Assembly (NCBI GenBank): GCA_015654715.1
Contig: JAATGK010000054.1
Span: forward strand, 1 to 5,851
Direction: 5' to 3'
From: Alphaproteobacteria bacterium
GTDB taxonomy: Bacteria; Pseudomonadota; Alphaproteobacteria; Micropepsales; Micropepsaceae
DNA length: 5,851 bases
Part shown: positions 5,793 through 5,851 of the stretch, piece after piece
Layout: each line of letters opens with the position of its first letter
How positions within the stretch are numbered: the first letter of the stretch is position 1
Position numbers and translations under genes: made by a program
The notes under the pieces: model-generated
Told to the model about the DNA's origin: nothing
Database searches by the model: none
Seen by the model: only the letters and a program-made list of their open reading frames with translations

Positions 5793-5834
5793 AATGTATT
5801 TTTTTGCGGAACTAGAAATCTCGTTCGTCTTAGT
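5793..5834 (-). promoter_or_regulatory. Promoter/operator module 2 upstream of the heparinase gene
   Basis: This is a second copy of the same layout: ACTAAGACGAACGAG (5834-5820), 21 bases including CCGC and an A7 tract, then TACATT (5798-5793). It lies exactly 53 bp upstream of module 1. The bases between the motif and CCGC differ entirely from module 1 and are one shorter. The A tract is one longer, so the overall distance is unchanged. Confidence 0.5.
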
Positions 5835-5851
5835 CTGCATGGATACGTGCA

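Noticed and set aside
5767..5834. Plus-strand reading of the repeat (CGTCTTAG) as an ECF sigma factor -10 element for a divergent gene
   Set aside because: A GGAAC-like -35 is present only before one copy and at a spacing too short for usual ECF promoters. The ATG at 5839 is too close to the window end to assess a gene.
5595..5840. 81-aa minus-strand frame upstream of the heparinase gene
   Set aside because: It runs through the repeated promoter modules and A/T tracts, overlaps the start of the heparinase gene in another frame and has no protein-like features.

Overview
The window looks like the chromosome of a GC-rich Gram-negative bacterium, most likely an alphaproteobacterium. This is judged from the two-domain Aas-type acyltransferase, the style of the GAPDH (VAINDLGSPADNAYLLKYDSVHG), a proteobacterial CGNR regulator and fragments of IS701- and IS481-type transposases. 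The assignment comes from reading protein motifs, not from a database search. Every intact gene is on the minus strand, so transcription runs from high to low coordinates.

From right to left. (1) Positions 5669-5851 are an upstream region with two copies of a 42-bp module, exactly 53 bp apart. Each copy carries the same 15-bp motif at a constant distance from a possible -10 box. (2) Positions 3623-5668 encode a 681-aa Tat-exported heparinase II/III-family protein, probably a polysaccharide lyase. (3) Positions about 3181-3602 are a scar of three joined gene fragments: the catalytic core of an IS701-type transposase, the C-terminal part of a Gfo/Idh/MocA oxidoreductase (both on the plus strand), and the 5' end of an IS481-type element on the minus strand. 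(4) Positions about 2911-3180 have no recognisable gene. (5) Positions 2286-2867 encode an ABATE/CGNR zinc-finger regulator. Its stop codon overlaps the start of gap by 4 bases (ATGA), so the two genes form a translationally coupled pair. (6) Positions 1279-2289 encode GAPDH (gap), followed by a strong terminator hairpin and a second hairpin. (7) Positions 1-1015 encode the N-terminal 338 residues of an Aas-type lysophospholipid acyltransferase/acyl-ACP synthetase, which runs off the window.

The left half is core metabolism (glycolysis and phospholipid repair). The right half is an accessory polysaccharide-degradation gene next to mobile-element debris. The Gfo/Idh remnant suggests that a larger sugar-catabolic locus once lay here. 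The best leads for undescribed biology are the coupled CGNR-gap unit, which may have a leaderless transcript and a direct-repeat operator over its promoter, and the duplicated promoter/operator module in front of the heparinase gene.
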